The notes below the pieces were generated by a model. That model had not been told where the DNA came from and searched no databases. It saw only the letters and a program-made list of their open reading frames with translations. DNA of 64,000 nucleotides, from positions 1-64,000 of the forward strand of contig WBMZ01003360.1 of assembly GCA_013400975.1 (NCBI GenBank), in the 5' to 3' direction. This stretch comes from Atrichornis clamosus. Taxonomy: Eukaryota > Chordata > Aves > Passeriformes > Menuridae. The translations under genes were made by a program, and so were the position numbers. Numbering within the stretch: position 1 is the first letter of the stretch; the number at the start of each line of letters is the position of its first letter. Below are positions 38,598 through 49,277 of this stretch, piece by piece.

Positions 38598-39450
38598 TTT
38601 ACTGAAACAAAACTGGGAGGAGCTGTTGACTCCCTCGAAGGCAGGAAGGCCCTGATGAGAGACCTTGACAAATGAGAGACCTGGGCAATCACCAATCATA
38701 TGAAGCTCAACAAGGAAAAGTTCTGGATTCTGTACCTGGGATGGGACAACACTGGGGAATTAGATGCTGGAAAGCAGTGCTGTAGAAAGGGACCTGGGGG
38801 TCCTGGTGGACAGAGAGTTGAACAGGAGTCAGCAGTGCCCTGGCAGCCAGGAGGGCCAACTGTGTCCTGGGGGGCATCAGGCACAGCATCGCCAGCCGGG
38901 CAAGGGAGGGGATTGCCCCGCTCTGCTCTGCGCTGGGGCGGCCTCACCTCGAGTGCTGGGGGCAGTTTTGGGCACCACAATATATAAAAGACATAAAGCT
39001 ATCAGAGAGCATCCAAAGGAGAACTACGAAGATGTTGAAGGGCATCGAACAGAACCCATACGAGAAGCAGCTGAAGTCACTTGGTCTGTTCAGCCTGGAG
39101 AGGAGGAGACTGAGGGGAGACCTCACTGCAGTCTGCAACTTCCTTGGGAGGGAAAGAGGGGCAGGCATTGATCTCTTCTCTCTGGTGCCCAGTGACAGGA
39201 CCCAAGGGAATGGTCTGAAGTTGTGTCAGGGGAATTAGGGTGGATATTAGAAAAAGATTCTTCACCCATAGCTGGACACTGGAATGGGTTTTCCAGAGAA
39301 GTGGTCAATGCAACAAGTCTGACAGACTTCAAGAAGTGTTTGGACAACACTTTCAGGCACATGGTGTGACTCCTGGGGATGGTTCTGTGCAGGGCCAGGA
39401 GTTGATGATCCTTGTAGGTGCCTTCCAACTCAGTTTATTCTATGATTCTG
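38598..39450 (+). mobile_element. CR1 LINE, C-terminal ORF2 remnant plus 3' end
   Basis: Sense CR1 copy. It starts after the RT catalytic box ('gggaggagctgttgactccc', 38611) and continues through the 'gaccttgacaaatgagagacctggg' block. It contains a strikingly GC-rich, CpG-bearing part (38880-38960) and the 'gggcaccacaatat' and 'gcatccaaaggagaactac' blocks. Next come the 'gaagtcacttggtctgttcagcctggag' block (39069 onward) and 'gtgacaggacccaagggaatgg'. It ends in the 3' tail 'ttccaactcagtttattctatgattctg' (39423-39450). It belongs to a different CR1 subfamily from the 34634 copy, judged by the different tail and the 'caggcacatggtgtgactcctggggatgg' segment. It resembles the 57203 copy. Confidence 0.9.
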
Positions 39451-40677
39451 TAAAATAGTTTTTGCTAGAATTTGCTTGGATGCAGAATTAAATGAGCTAT
39501 ACTTCCACCTGGGCCCCTTCATTTCATTTGCCAGAATAGGATGACTTGGGAGCTCCCTGCAGAAAAGAAATCCCAAAACATTTCAGGCAATTATTAGTAC
39601 TTGTTCATGGGAAGTCATTAGGCCTCGTAAATTGGCTTCCACATGTTGAAAATTTGCTTCTAAGAACCAAATCTAGTCAAACTGCCAGATATCATAAACT
39701 ACAGCTACAAACACACTATTCTTCTTCAAAAGAAACCATACAGATCATATATCAAATACTCACAAATAGCTATCTTCAAGCACTCTACAAATCAATGCAG
39801 TTAATTTTCAAAGGATCTGGGTTTTTTGCACATTGAATCTATTAGTGCTCAATTTATGAACACAAAAATGGCCAAGCATGAAATAAAATATTTATAAATT
39901 AGTCATCCAGCTTTCAACCAATGCCTTTTAAAGTCATCCTTGGCTCTTTTATTCTATCACTAAGAAAATAACTTCATTAGAATCAGAAGTACATAATTTT
40001 CCTTTAGTTTTCTTTACATCATTCTTTGTCAGACTACATATAAATAGTAACTTTTAAGTTGAGTCTGTGTGGTGCTTACATAAAGTCTAAAGCTGGATTA
40101 TACTAAGCACTTCTTTATTTTTTCCTCTAAGTCTCATCTCTTGTAAGTTTGCTCCCAGTTCCATCTATAGCAGAATCCCAGCAGTTGTCAGTGTGCTGTA
40201 CTTGGGAAAAAATGTGGAAATAATGAAAGAGATGCCTTACCATTGAATGGTTTTCAGAAATGTCACTGGTGAGCTAGAAAACAATCAACAAAATTGACAA
40301 GTAGGAAGGCCTTTCTGTTGCTTTTCACAAGCGCTTTTACAATATGAGAATGTAAATCTTGTCACCTCTGTAGTGAGTAAAGTTCTTCTGTGCCTAAAAT
40401 TTTGTAAGGAAATAGAAAAAACCTGAGGATATGGTGCTTTAAGAATGATCACTTGTCAACATAATGAGAGTGACAGGAGATTGAAAATGAGGGTAAGTTT
40501 AATTGTAAGGAACAAGTACCTGTGGAAAAAAACTAAAACCACCTGAAAAACATAAACAGCATCAGCATTGATTTAACAGAATTCAGATGCTGAACAAAAC
40601 ATTGTGATAATTCAGAAAAATCATTGACTTATTTACAGTGCTGGGTAACATCTATCTATAACATTCACTTGCAAATA
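39451..40677. other. AT-rich non-coding stretch between two CR1 copies
   Basis: Nothing recognised. The largest open frame is 96 codons and has no protein-like features. Confidence 0.6.
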
Positions 40678-41325
40678 TCACAGAATCATAGAATGGAATC
40701 TCAAATGTCATCTAGTTCCAAACTCCCTGCCATGGGCAGGGACACCTTCCACTAGAACACATTCAAAGCCCTGCCCAGACTGGCTGAACACTTCCAGGGA
40801 CATTCACAACCTATCTGAGCAACCTGTACAATTGGTTCACCACCCTCAAAGTGAAGAATTTTTTTCCCAAGATCTAATCTAAACCTATTCTTGTTCAGTT
40901 GAAAGCCGTTACCCTTTGTCCTATCACAATATGCCCCTCTCCAGCTTTTTTGTAGGTCGTCATTAGGTACTGGAAGGCTGCTAGAAGGTTTCCCCAGAGC
41001 CTTCTCTTCTCCAGGCTGAACAACCCCAGCTCTCTCACTCTGTCTTCACAGGGGAGGTGTCTCAGCCCTCTCATCATCTTGGTGGCCTCCTCTGGACCCA
41101 CCCCAGTAGGTTCACCCCTTCTTATGTTGGGGACACAAGAGCTGGGCACACCGGGTGGGGTCTCATGAGAGAACAATAGAGGTGGACAATCACCTCCCTC
41201 ACCCTGCTGGCCACACTGCTTGTGATGCAGCCCAGGGTACAATTGCCTCTCTAGGCTCTGAGTACACATTGCCAGCTCACGTTGTGCTTCTTGTCAACCA
41301 ACAACCCCAAGTCTTGTACTTTACC
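40678..41325 (-). mobile_element. CR1 LINE, C-terminal ORF2 region plus 3' end
   Basis: Reverse-complement CR1 of ~650 bases. The plus strand begins with the octamer tail 'tcacagaatcatagaatgg' and 'ccatgggcagggacaccttccactag'. It runs through 'agccttctcttctccaggctgaacaaccccagctctctca' and ends around 'cttcttgtcaaccaacaaccccaagtc'. On the minus strand a 124-codon frame (41269-40895) remains open across the C-terminal part of ORF2. It includes words such as [16 protein letters not shown] and [12 protein letters not shown], which are typical of the CR1 ORF2 C-terminus. The preserved frame suggests a relatively young copy, but endonuclease and RT catalytic parts are missing, so it cannot move by itself. 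Confidence 0.93.
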
Positions 41326-44300
41326 AAGAAGATGAAAGCTAGAAAAATAAATGGCATTTGATCTTACAATAGCTGTAATTTCTAATCACTGTGGCTGAGT
41401 GCAAGAGGTTCATTATCATTAAAATCACTGTCATTCCAAAGAAAAGCTGCCACACAAGTTTGCATTTTAAATCAATCTTTCTTAATTTTTGTTGACTTGG
41501 TGTAACTTCAATTCTTTTGGTTTATCAAATCATGATGCTGTGAAATGCCTCCTTAAACCACTTGATGGCAACATAGCAATTCAGATACTAAAGGAGTTTC
41601 TAGTTTATGTATATGAAGGTTCAAACAATTTAAAACATTAAAACTAATGTGCACATACTTGAAAAAACCTGAATTACAGGCTTTGTGTTTTACTTGTGCT
41701 ACTATATTTCTTTGATTACTGTATCAACTCAGAAAAAAAAGACTGATAAAAAAAGAGTAACTATCAAAAAAGTGACTTCAAAGCCACCTCCTATGAGGCT
41801 TTGTGTCAGACATGCAAAAAGATACACCTCCCCAGAGGTCAGCTTTCTGTATGAATGGAGAACTGCACTAGAAGCTCATTTCATTTTCCAGCAATGGCAG
41901 CTGCAACAGGAGGAGGACTGGAACTGCTTGGTAGCTGGCAGTGCACTGCAAGGAGAATCACAGATTAACACATCCACCTTTGGTCTGCTCTGCACATGAC
42001 AGTCTGGGTACTAAATCAGCCACTGTTTCCCGGATTAGCTAGGACAGCCAAGGGAAGAGATTGTGGCATGAAGGTCTGATAGCAGCACTTAGCCTGGAGA
42101 AATGGAGAGAAAAGTACAGATGAGAGAGTCTATCTAATTTATTGCCTCTCTAGGCATGTGAAAACAAATAGGAAGGTGCCGTATTCCTTGAAAAAAACAC
42201 AAACACCTTCTACTTGTCTCCCACTTCAAATCTATATTCAAACCACTTTAGAGCAACCTCCAAATTAGTGGAGCGACATACACATCATGATGGAAGAAAA
42301 TGTATCTCTTCTTGAGCCTTTTATAGATACAATCCATATCAAATGCAGACTTAGCAATTTTTATAGATCAATTTATTATGCGACTAATGACAACCAAGGT
42401 TAGCTAAAAATAATAAGACTCAAGGGGAAGAAGATAGGTGGCTTACTCAATTTGAAAGACATTTCTTTTTCACAAGAGCCATTTATCCTTTTAAACTGCA
42501 GTTCTGTTACTCTGTAGAGCTGCAGGCTTCATATACTCAATAACCCCTGGTAACAACATCTTCTGTTATGCAGACATATTTGTATACCCTTTCTCCATAA
42601 GGCAGCAGCACTCACCACATTTCTGATGTCTTTGTAAACAGAACTGTAGTTTTTATCCCATTTTTTAATCTCTTGTGTGTATTCTTTATAAATTGTGCCT
42701 GCTGTATAAAAGAACTCAAGAACATCCTAACATTAATATGCTGGAAATCTCACTGGGTTGGAACACTCGCATATTTGACCAGCTGGCTTTTGGTGCATAT
42801 TAAAATTCTGAGGCAGTCCTGAAGGTATAGGTGCTGTAAAGCCTACAGTGTCTTTATCCATCCAGTAACATCTTAAATATTACAGCTCCCCCATATTATA
42901 TGAAGCGATATGTGAGTCTGCAGACATCCTCTCTGCCAGGAAAGGCAGGAAGTGTTTTAACAGCCCCTCACTTCCCCTCTCTGCAGCTGGTATCACTTAA
43001 AACTTGTCCTTGGGCTAAAACCTAGATTGTGATTTTACATAAGCTTTGGCAAAGAGAACCCACCGTTTCTGTCCCATAGTGTCACAGCCTGAATGATTCA
43101 CTCTGAAACTCAGTTTCACTGCCTTTTCTAACCCTACTGACCTTCCCTACCATGGCAGCTTCCTTTACAGTTCTTTCTCCCATCATGTAAATCAACCCTG
43201 AAGCCAGAGACACTGCAAGTTTTAAATTCCTCTAAAAGCCTGCCTCGTAACTGATTATTATATAGATTAGTTTTAGTGTTTCATTAACTAATCTAAAGGC
43301 ATCTGATTCAATCATCACCAGACAAAACTGGCTAAAAATAATAGAGATTCAGAAGCAATTATTGCTGATGTAATGAGATAACTGTAAATTATAGGAACTG
43401 AATTAGAAATTATCTAGCAAAGTACTCTAAATACAAGACTGGATAACAGCAAACTTTTCATGCGTAAGTATGTGAGACAAAGATAATCTGTTTCATTTCA
43501 GCAATTGGGCCACTGAGGCTATCATTCACCACCACCGTCAAAAAAAAGAGTAATCCCCTGGTATCAGATGGAAGCAGAGGTGGAATGCCAACATTGTGAA
43601 ACTCCTGGGTTGCCTCTGATGCTCCTGTAGGCAAGAGAAATGAACCAGTTCAAATGTCCATGCAAGGGCCAGTTCAGCTCCTTGTTATTAATTCAGCCAT
43701 CCTTTAGAGAGAGGCAGTGCTTAGTTCTTGCCTACCTAGTTAGATATTCATGCATATGAAATGTGCTAACTTTTCGAGTGACAGCATTTCTATAATTGCA
43801 ACTATCCTGTAACTTTTATCCTGTAACTATCTAAGAGGGACATGAGCATTTAGAAAGACTCCAGTCTGTGAATTTAGATAAAGGCATGTTTGAAGGAAAA
43901 ATGCAACAAAACATGTTACAGGAGAAAGTTCTTCCATAGGCATCAGCCGAGAAAAGTGGAACTGCATGTGACTGCCAGTGGCTATGCCAAATGATGAGTT
44001 TGTTGCTCAGACATAGTGCTGATGAATCAGTATAAGGAATAGAATAAAATATAATAGAGGATATTTACCATTACAAATTACAGACCCCTCAAACTGAAAG
44101 TAGAAATAATCAAGGCAGAAGGGATTAAAACCCTATTTTCCTCCCTGGCCTAACCTATAATGAAATGTCTTTCTATTTCACTGGTACAAACCTGCCACTT
44201 CTAAACATCCAAGATCCAAGATGCAACTAGAATTTCATAAAACCCCTGCTTTTGTCTCCACATTTTGACTGTTTAAGAACTGAAGTTTCCTGTGTCCTGA

Positions 44301-45093
44301 TGAGTGCTCCCATGGGCAGAAGGCTGACATCCTGCAAAAGACTGCTGCCACAGATGTCTGATAGAGCCTAGCAAATTCACCTTACACACTGTTCAGACAT
44401 ACCAGATGGACTGGTCCTTTGTTACTTAGCACTATTATGGGACTTGGGCGAGTTTCACGGGCATTTCCAGGAATGTTGGAAATACTCCTTGAGGATACAA
44501 ATTTTGGAAATTTTGCTACATACAGTCTTTGAAGCATGCTTGTTAGTACATGAGGAACTTTTCTTCTGTGCTAAACACAGAGCATCTCTCTTCTCCACAA
44601 CACAGTTGAAGCTTGTATGTCCTACCTTGAGTTTGCTGGAAGTTAAGAGCTTAGATGCTGTCAGCTACTAGAACTGACTAGAACTGAGCTGACACATGAT
44701 AGCTTTGTAAACCAAATTGTGTGTTTGAGCCTAGAGGATTGTCCTACATAAAGGCAATGCTATTTTTCTGAAGTTATTTTTCTAACATGAGGTGTATCAT
44801 TGGATCATGTGAGGCTCAGCACACTGAAAATGTTGAGTCTCAATGGTTAGTTCGTATGAAGGGAAGAGAGATAGATAAGGAAAAAGTCCAATGTAATAAT
44901 GAATCAACTACATTTCTACTAAATCAGTTAGGCCAGTTTAGATATATTTGAATCTATCTTCTCTTTCCTTCTTGCTGATATCATTCTAATTGTGCATATT
45001 TTCAAACCTCTCTGACCACAGAAGAGACTGCAACTTACAGATGTCTCCATCTTTCAAGTAATCTGTTAATCAATTTGGATTTTCTCATGGTGG

Positions 45094-45116
45094 TTTTTTT
45101 CTTTTTTTTTTTTTTT
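45094..45116 (+). repeat. Poly-T run (with one C)
   Basis: Seven T, one C and then fifteen T. No retrocopy or LINE precedes its complement (poly-A), so it appears to be a simple homopolymer expansion. Confidence 0.8.
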
Positions 45117-46794
45117 AATTTACAAAACCAGCTCACATATTTAGTTTTATATTTTATCGGGGAAAAAAATTGTTTTATATGTTGCTAGCTCCCATATTAG
45201 CAAGGAACTTCAGCCCGTTTCAGTAAAGTAGACAGAACACTCTAAGTGTATAACATAGCATCATGCTGCTCTGGGTATACACTGCACACTGGTTTTTGGG
45301 TGTCTTTACTTTAGCTGTAACTATCTTTCATTTAAGATGCCACTCACCACTCACTAAGTCATGGTTTGACTTTCTGAGAGTTGCTGTGTTGATAGCAAAT
45401 ACCAACACACTCAGACATCATGAACAAATATTATATTTGTTACTGTTGTTCTTTCATTTCATTTAGATGCATTCATATTAGTGAAGAAGATGGTAATGAA
45501 CTGAAATACTAGGTATGAAATTGCATTCTACGCTCAAAGCATTCCTAAAGCAAAAATATTATTAGCAGATCAATTGTTTCCAAATGTAATGCCCTACCTA
45601 AATTAACATCTCTGTCCCTCAATTTTTTTTTTTTTGTGTTGCAGAATTAAGAATGTGTTTTGCTGTTTCTGCAGCTTGGCTCTATATTCAAACCAGATTA
45701 ATAAAAATTTTCAATTCCTAATTTCAAATCTCCCTCTTTCAAAAATTCATCTATCTCTTCTCACACAGCTGCAAAATAGTGGATGCTAGAACTGAAGGTA
45801 ATACCAGTGTGGCAAGATTGCACAGTTAGGAGCAACTGGAGACTGCTTGGGTTCCAGCATGTTTATACAGATTAATTAGAAAGAAAAATTGATTGGATAG
45901 GATATTTATCTAGTTTCAGACATCAGCATCCTCAGACTGTAGGTAAAATAGGATCACTAAGGAAATGTCTACAAAAAAACCTCAGCAAAAGATAATGTAA
46001 TTTACTCTCATGACATTCATTTATGTTTGGTAATAAGGCTTGAACACTGCTAAGACAAAGTTTCTGTGGCTCTGTGCTTTTCCTGCATAGCCCTCACTCC
46101 TGTTTCACAGTTTACTTGGTTGGTTACACTGACCAAAGTGTTGCAAAACAGAGGCAGAGAGGCAAAATGAGACTTGAACAGCAGATGTCAAAAACCATCT
46201 GCAGTCATGTTATCATCCTGGTTATATAAGCAGAAGAGGCAAAAATCAAGTGAAATTTGCTGAAAATTTTAGAAGTATGGAGATCCTGTTGGGTGAATCA
46301 AGACTCATTTGAGTTGTGCTCTGAAGAGGGTGATTGCAATTTATGGTTAAACACAAGTTTGGAACTGCAGAAATGACCTTTCAAATTGGAAACTGTGGGT
46401 GGTACAGTGTCACCCAAGAGCTGCAAGATCAACTGGCACAGAGGATGAAATGGCTCCCAGGGCATCCTGTTCAGAGCTTCTGAAAGTCATTGTGAGTACT
46501 ATTAAAAGTCACTATATCTGCGTGTAAATTTAAGGTATGTTTCTAATGTTTTGTCATACAAACTTATTTTTTAATTGAAAAAAGCAGATGTATTTCCAAG
46601 ATATCTGTCTTTAGACAGAGATAGAAGGTGAAAGTCACGTAATGGTAAACATGAATAACTGATTAAAGCTGGCCTGACACACCACATAAGCAACACACTC
46701 TAAGGCAAACTCACATAAAGTACACCTGTACTCCAATAAACCTTTCCTAGTGTAAATTCCTCATTGGCTGAGGGCAATTCTTAATCTGATAAAA

Positions 46795-46826
46795 GTGCCT
46801 AAATCTTTGAAGATTTAGTGCCTAAA
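46795..46826 (+). repeat. 8-bp palindrome flanked by 9-bp direct repeats
   Basis: GTGCCTAAA occurs at 46795-46803 and 46818-46826. Between and overlapping these is TAAATCTT-TG-AAGATTTA (46800-46817), a perfect 8-bp inverted repeat with a 2-nt centre. It could extrude as a small hairpin and may have arisen by slippage. No function is known. Confidence 0.6.
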
Positions 46827-48436
46827 CCTTTGTTATCAGAGACGTTGGGATCATGCAGAGAAAGCAGTTGCTGTGATGTGCATATGTCAGCATGTTTTAA
46901 TTCTGCCTTCCCTACGACTTTATGAACACAAAAATAGCCGTGTTCCCATGTTCCTCAGGCTCCTCTTGGTATTTATGCAGGGGGTTAATTAGGAAGGGAG
47001 GAAGAAGGCACAGTTTCAAAGTTGCATGGTATGAAGGTCCCAGAGCAAGCAAAAGAAGGTGGATGAAATCTCACATACAGAATAAGTTTTTAATTGTGAG
47101 GGACTTCTGAGGTCGAGAATATCAAACTCAGTCATATCTGTATCTGGATAAAAAATCATGCACTGGCTACTGAAGCCTGGGAGGTACTTTCTGTCCACTT
47201 TTTCCTTCTAGTTTTCTGGCTAGAAAAGCAGGCTGTAATTACTCTCAGGTTTTGAATCATGTGAGCAAAGGCTATGGTGGTTTTACTAATGTGAGGCCAA
47301 CAGGCACTACAACCCCATGGTGCACCATATCCCAGTATCATGGATTTCCTCTCTTGTGCAGGCCAGGTTATGTTTGCAGGCCAGACTGCAGCTACCAGAA
47401 TCATGTGAACAAGAGGGACAGGAACGGAGCTGCAGAGCCACACCAATGTTGGTGGTTTTGTTGGTGTGGAAATGTAACTCTGGGGCAATTCTTGAGCAAT
47501 CCCTCCTCATTTTGTCCATATGCTTAGACCTCCTTCCAGGAGCTTTTCCTGCAGAAGGAGTGGAGCTCTCCACACTGCACTGCTCCCCTGCTGGTCCTCC
47601 CCACTGTAGGAGCTAGGTTGTCTCATCAAGAACCATATGCAGGCTCTTAACCACACCATCTCACACTCCTCATAGATTTCAACATACCCATGAATCAAAG
47701 TAATCCTAATTTTTTTTTTTTTAAGGCTTGAAGGGATTAATACATGAATTCTACTAGCTCCAGCATTCTACCTTTAACAAGGATGGCTAAAAAGTAGTAA
47801 AAATTCAGTATCACCTCATGCTTAGCAGTGTCACACATTTTCATTGAGGGGAAAGGACTGCCAGTAAGGAAAATCAGACTGTTTGCAAATACATGGTCCA
47901 AGTGCAGGGCAGATTTCATTACAAGAAGAGGTACAATAGTAGCCAAAGCTTCACTGAAAGTCTGTAAAAAGCCTAGTGAAAAGCAGGTTGGCTGTATCTG
48001 TGGAGACAAACAGCAGGCTAAGGAGCCATTTATCCTCCCCTTTAATGAAGAACTTTGTCAGGGTACAATTAGCCTTGGTTGGAAGGTGTGACTAACTAGT
48101 TGTTCAGAGACTCAAAAAATTCTACAGTAATAAACCAGAAACTGATTTTCACAATCTCTGGAAGCAGGAAATTTGCCTATATATTTTATCCAGAAGGCTT
48201 TTTGACTCTGACAAAACTATGACTGCAAACTCTGAACCTAGAGCTTGAAAAGGCAAAAGCCACAATAAAAACAAGAGCTCATCCCAGGTTTGCAGCAGAG
48301 CAGTAAAACTGTCCTGGCACAGTGCAAAGCAACCTGTTTATATCTGCTGACCAGTGATTTACTTTTGCTTCCTAACCTCATAGGGTTGCACTTCCCAAAA
48401 GCATTTTAGACATCTGAACTGAGGCTTTTGTTTCAG

Positions 48437-48464
48437 CAACTAAATACTTACAACATTTCCAGTG
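48437..48464 (+). other. Possible 28-nt non-coding micro-exon (splice sites only)
   Basis: A good acceptor (GGCTTTTGTTTCAG, ending 48436) and a strong donor (GTG|GTAAGT, GT at 48465-48466) bracket 28 bases. The length is not a multiple of three. It lies 710 bases upstream of the candidate signal-peptide exon at 49175, so it could be an alternative leader exon. Such pairs also occur by chance. Confidence 0.12.
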
Positions 48465-49174
48465 GTAAGTAATTTGGAAGTCCTGCCAGGGATCTATCTT
48501 GGAACATATTTCTTCTGTAGTTATATGCTTTCATCCGGAAGTATTATGCATTCAGTCGTGTCTGATATCATCCAGAGATACCTGCTGGCAATTTCAGACC
48601 TCATGAGCTGTTATTTGCATGCTTGCATATGCCAGAAAGTATGTCCTAATGGCCTTCATGATGTCTCTGGCTTTCCGACCTTTCTGGGATAGAACTTGAT
48701 TTGGAGAGGGTTTGAGCTGGAATTCTTATTTCTTTGGGATGATCTGGTGATTGTTGTTGGTGCTGCATTTTCATTCTTTGGTTGGTTGTATATTTCTGTT
48801 TAGAGTGAGAATGGAACCTTTCACAAAAAAAGAAAGTTTTGACAACGTTGTTTGCGGGTCGTCCAGATGCACTGACCCATTTGAAAATCAGCTCAGAAAT
48901 GTCTCACTTCTGCCCCTGTGCACCACACACTGCTCTGTCTGTGATTTCTGCACTGAGTGTCCAGTATTGTCACATGGTGAGAGGAATATGTCTGGGATTT
49001 TTGTAGAAGGAAATTCAGTCCTTAACAGATTAAGTTTGTTATTAGTTATTACTCCTGAAATCCAGCTAGGACTGGAGGAAGAGCGTGGGGAAGAAAGACT
49101 ACACTGAGGAAGGATAAATGAAGCCCAGAAGAACCCAAGCAAAGCTCCAAAAGCCTCTTGTTGTGCTCCCCCAG

Positions 49175-49277
49175 ACTCTAGGGCAGTCCCAAGGCCTGTC
49201 AGAGCCACCATGGGTCTGCTCAGGAAGACTTGTCTGGCAGCTCTGCTGTGGAGCTATGTCCTTCTGACCTCTGCTCA
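49175..49277 (+). CDS. Candidate first coding exon: Kozak ATG plus signal peptide, gene unknown
   Basis: A polypyrimidine tract and AG (TTGTTGTGCTCCCCCAG, ending 49174) precede 35 leader bases and an ideal Kozak context GCCACCATGG, with the ATG at 49210. The frame reads MGLLRKTC followed by the hydrophobic core LAALLWSYVLL and then TSAQ before a TAA at 49279. That is a textbook signal peptide: basic n-region with R5 and K6, an ~11-residue hydrophobic core, and small residues S and A before a plausible cleavage point. A GT at 49278-49279 (CTCA|GTAATT) could be a phase-2 donor, but it is weak because -1 is A and +5 is T. If spliced, this would be the second exon of a secreted or membrane protein whose CpG-island leader exon lies far upstream. 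If not, it is a chance 23-codon frame. I recognise no specific protein. The downstream open frame at 60216 is not phase-compatible: a phase-2 join there meets a stop after ten codons. Confidence 0.33.

Larger units (their letters stand above)
41326..48436. other. Seven kilobases of non-coding DNA
   Basis: No gene or repeat family recognised. It contains long T runs (45102-45116 with an interrupted run before it, 45623-45635, 47710-47722) and a small palindrome flanked by direct repeats at 46795-46826. Overlapping frames at 47156-47616 are stop-poor on both strands but do not read as protein. Confidence 0.55.
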
